Shown piece by piece: positions 6,751 through 8,537 of a stretch of 8,537 nucleotides of DNA. The position numbers were made by a program, and so were the translations under genes. Source of the stretch: Alphaproteobacteria bacterium MarineAlpha6_Bin2 (GTDB lineage: Bacteria > Pseudomonadota > Alphaproteobacteria > GCA-002720895); contig PTKQ01000012.1 in assembly GCA_002937815.1 (NCBI GenBank), forward strand, positions 1 through 8,537, written 5' to 3'. The stretch's first letter is position 1. Each line of letters opens with the position of its first letter. The notes below the pieces were generated by a model, which was not told the DNA's origin, did no database searches, and saw only the letters and a program-made list of their open reading frames with translations.

Positions 6751-8197
6751 ATACACTTACTGATTGTTTTAAATTTTCTTCACTTGCGTTATTTGATAAA
6801 TAATTATTAATAGATTCTGCTGCATCTCTTCCATCTTTAATTGCCCAAACAACTAACGATCCACCTCTAACTATATCTCCCGCAGCAAAAATTCCTGGCT
6901 CGCTTGTCATCATAGTTTTATGATCAACTTTAATGGTTCCCCACTGAGTTACTTTTAATAAAGGATAATTAAATAATTTTGGCAACGGCTCTGGATCAAA
7001 ACCTAATGCTTTTATAACCATATCAACTTTTAATTTAGATATGCCATTTACCAAAATTTTTGGTGTATCTCTTCCAGATGTGTCTGGTTTTCCTAATTTA
7101 ACCTTTGCTACTTCTATAGTTTCTACTTGTTTATTTCCAAAAATATTAACTGGAGTAGATAACCAATTAAATTCTACTCCTTCTTCTTCTGCATGAGATA
7201 CTTCTCTCATTGATCCTGGCATATTTTCTTTGTTTCTTCTATATAAACAGATAACTCTTATTGCACCTTGCCTAACTGCTGTTCTTACACAATCCATTGC
7301 TGTATCACCACCTCCTACAACAACAACATTTTTTTTTTCTGCGTTTAATTTTCCATTATCAAAATTTGGGACATCATCTCCTAAACCTTTTCTATTACTT
7401 GTTATTAAAAAATCAAGAGCTGAGAAAACGTTTGGTAATTTTACGCCTGGAATATCTAAATCACGAGCTTTGTATACACCGGTTGCAATTAAGATAGCAT
7501 TGTGTTTTTTTCGCAGATGATCAAATGATTTGGTTTTCCCGACTTCAAAATTTTGATGAAATACAATTCCACCTTTTTTTAATATTTGAGTCCTTCTTTC
7601 AACTACATATTTTTCTAATTTAAAGTTTGGAATACCATAAATCATTAAACCTCCTGCTCGATCATATCTGTCATATATTTCAATTTGGTATCCCTTTTTT
7701 CTTAACTGTTCTGCAGCGGCCATACCTGCAGGGCCTGCCCCTATAATGCCTATAGATTTATTATTTTCGATAGGAGGATTCACCGGTTTAACCCATCCTT
7801 TTTCCCACGCAGTATCAGTTATGTGTTTTTCTACACGTCCAATTGTTACCGACTCAAAACCCTTTTCTATAACGCAATTTCCTTCACATAATCGATCCTG
7901 GGGACAAATACTTCCACATATTTCTGGAAAATTGTTTGTTGATTGTGAAACTTCATATGCCTCTTTTAATCTATTTTCTGCTGCTAATTTAAGCCAATCT
8001 GGAATATTATTTTGTACAGGACAATGAACTTGGCAAAAAGGAATTCCACATTGAGAACATCTAGATGCCTGTTTTTTTGCTTCTTTTTCGTCAAATTGTT
8101 TATAAATTTCCTTAAAATCTTTTAAACGTTTCTTGGTGATACGTTTTTCAGGCATTGATTGTTTTTCATTAACAAATTGTAAAAGTTTTGTTGTCAT
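6749..8197 (-). CDS. gltD: Glutamate synthase (NADPH) small subunit
   Basis: The beta subunit of NADPH-GOGAT takes electrons from NADPH through FAD and iron-sulfur clusters and passes them to GltB. At 482 residues its length is normal. The N-terminal domain carries two cysteine groups for 4Fe-4S clusters: C47, C50, C55, C59 and C94, C98, C104, C108 (CSQCGIPFCQVHC and CGSICPQDRLCEGNC). The FAD-binding Rossmann motif GAGPAG is at 153-158, the NADPH-binding GGGDTA at 295-300, and the C-terminal FAD motif GIFAAGD at 435-441. It is the promoter-proximal gene of the operon; gltB follows after 17 bases. The start ATG at 8197 gives the usual N-terminus and sits 8 bases after a TATATT box, with no Shine-Dalgarno sequence, so the mRNA may be nearly leaderless. 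The gene is divergent from uppP. NtrC or glutamate control is plausible from biology, but I see no recognisable operator. Confidence 0.97.
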   Translation of the reverse strand: MTTKLLQFVNEKQSMPEKRITKKRLKDFKEIYKQFDEKEAKKQASRCSQCGIPFCQVHCPVQNNIPDWLKLAAENRLKEAYEVSQSTNNFPEICGSICPQDRLCEGNCVIEKGFESVTIGRVEKHITDTAWEKGWVKPVNPPIENNKSIGIIGAGPAGMAAAEQLRKKGYQIEIYDRYDRAGGLMIYGIPNFKLEKYVVERRTQILKKGGIVFHQNFEVGKTKSFDHLRKKHNAILIATGVYKARDLDIPGVKLPNVFSALDFLITSNRKGLGDDVPNFDNGKLNAEKKNVVVVGGGDTAMDCVRTAVRQGAIRVICLYRRNKENMPGSMREVSHAEEEGVEFNWLSTPVNIFGNKQVETIEVAKVKLGKPDTSGRDTPKILVNGISKLKVDMVIKALGFDPEPLPKLFNYPLLKVTQWGTIKVDHKTMMTSEPGIFAAGDIVRGGSLVVWAIKDGRDAAESINNYLSNNASEENLKQSVSV

Positions 8198-8205
8198 ATA
8201 AATAT

Positions 8206-8233
8206 AATATACTAAATATTTATTTCTTGTGTA
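8206..8233 (-). promoter_or_regulatory. Candidate promoter of the gltD-gltB operon
   Basis: On the minus strand TACACA (8233-8228, 4 of 6 to the -35 consensus) is followed by a 16-base spacer and TATATT (8211-8206, 5 of 6 to the -10 consensus). The -10 box ends 8 bases before the gltD ATG, so the transcript would start at or just before the start codon. Confidence 0.4.
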
Positions 8234-8237
8234 TAAA

Positions 8238-8276
8238 AAATGGTTTTTTTTATTAAAACAAGTAAAACAGCCATTT
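8238..8276. repeat. Imperfect inverted repeat between gltD and uppP
   Basis: AAATGG (8238-8243) and CCATTT (8271-8276) are exact reverse complements. Inside them TTTT (8244-8247) can pair with AAAA (8264-8267) if the CAG at 8268-8270 bulges out, leaving a 16-base loop. The element lies just upstream of the proposed gltD -35 box and about 44 bases upstream of the uppP -10 box. It could be an operator for one or both genes, or chance in AT-rich sequence. Confidence 0.3.
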
Positions 8277-8319
8277 ATTAAGTCACCTTAACTGCCATAT
8301 TTTTCAAATAATTTATCTA

Positions 8320-8325
8320 TATAAT
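8320..8325 (+). promoter_or_regulatory. -10 box of uppP
   Basis: Bases 8320-8325 read TATAAT, a perfect -10 consensus, ending exactly 7 bases before the uppP ATG at 8333. This is the same spacing as at the M23 gene. No convincing -35 hexamer at proper spacing and no Shine-Dalgarno sequence are visible. The predicted start site coincides with the ATG, which suggests a leaderless mRNA. Confidence 0.5.
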
Positions 8326-8332
8326 TAATTTT

Positions 8333-8537
8333 ATGCCTACAGAAAATTTGGTTCAAATTTTTTTAACTTCCGTTGTTCAAGGAATTACAGAATTCCTACC
8401 GATTAGTTCAACAGGTCATATTTCTTTTTTGAATGAATTATTTAGTTGGAATGATACTAAACTAATATTAATGGTATCTGCGCATTTTGGTACTTTATTT
8501 GCAGTTATATATTACTTTTGGAATGACGTAAAAAAAT
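8333..8537 (+). CDS. uppP: Undecaprenyl-diphosphate phosphatase, N-terminal part (cut by window edge)
   Basis: This membrane enzyme dephosphorylates undecaprenyl diphosphate, recycling the lipid carrier used for peptidoglycan and surface-polysaccharide synthesis; high expression gives bacitracin resistance (old name bacA). Only the first 68 codons are in the window; the full family length is about 260-290 residues. Residues 15-29 (VQGITEFLPISSTGH) carry the family's (E/Q)xxxE signature as Q16 and E20, and the conserved SSTGH with H29. A further membrane segment, with VSAHFGTLFAVIYYFW, begins at about 48. The Arg-containing PGxSRS motif should lie beyond the edge. The start at ATG 8333 is the usual family N-terminus and follows a TATAAT box by 7 bases. 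The gene is divergent from gltD. The name uppP avoids confusion with bactofilin genes also called bacA. Confidence 0.93.
   Translation, partial: MPTENLVQIFLTSVVQGITEFLPISSTGHISFLNELFSWNDTKLILMVSAHFGTLFAVIYYFWNDVKK

Noticed and set aside
7230..7520. Two overlapping plus-strand open frames inside gltD
   Set aside because: Both are antisense to the NADPH-binding region of GltD and have no family features.
7746..8027. Plus-strand open frame of 93 codons inside gltD
   Set aside because: It is antisense to the iron-sulfur and FAD-binding N-terminal part of GltD; a shadow frame.
8198..8332. Possible riboswitch or NtrC site before gltD
   Set aside because: The predicted leader is too short for a riboswitch, and I found no NtrC-like GCAC/GTGC palindrome.
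1..8537. CRISPR array, insertion sequence, tRNA, phage or defence genes
   Set aside because: No regularly spaced repeats, terminal inverted repeats with transposase, cloverleaf-like sequence or related proteins are seen; the only direct repeat is the coding duplication at 536-709.

Overview
The window is AT-rich, tightly packed DNA with short intergenic gaps. It is most like a free-living, genome-streamlined alphaproteobacterium of the Pelagibacterales (SAR11) kind. This is inferred from base composition, compactness and the alphaproteobacterial character of the proteins: GltD and GltB motifs, a glycosyltransferase with a HARSRAPAW motif, and an M23 peptidase paired with a bactofilin. No 16S or other decisive marker is present.

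Layout: (1) 1-438, minus strand, is the N-terminal part of a family-4-type glycosyltransferase running off the left edge. (2) 439-522 is a short divergent promoter region. (3) 523-2112, plus strand, is a two-gene unit: a membrane-anchored M23 (LytM-type) peptidoglycan endopeptidase followed 6 bases later by a bactofilin. (4) 2113-2210 is a convergent gap with at most a weak terminator. (5) 2211-8197, minus strand, is the glutamate synthase operon, transcribed gltD then gltB with 17 bases between them. (6) 8198-8332 is a second divergent promoter region. (7) 8333 to the right edge, plus strand, is the start of uppP, undecaprenyl-diphosphate phosphatase.

How the genes work together: GltB and GltD form NADPH-dependent glutamate synthase, the glutamate-forming half of the GS-GOGAT ammonium assimilation route. 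The flanking genes concern the cell envelope: a sugar transferase, a wall hydrolase with its probable bactofilin scaffold, and the phosphatase that recycles the lipid carrier for peptidoglycan and polysaccharide synthesis.

I see no defence system, mobile element, CRISPR array or RNA gene, and no clear sign of an undescribed system. The most unusual features are (a) a recent 87-base in-frame tandem duplication, with nested 21-base subrepeats, that builds a Trp/Leu/Lys-rich N-terminus on the M23 peptidase, and (b) perfect TATAAT boxes exactly 7 bases upstream of the start codons of both plus-strand transcription units, which predicts leaderless mRNAs.
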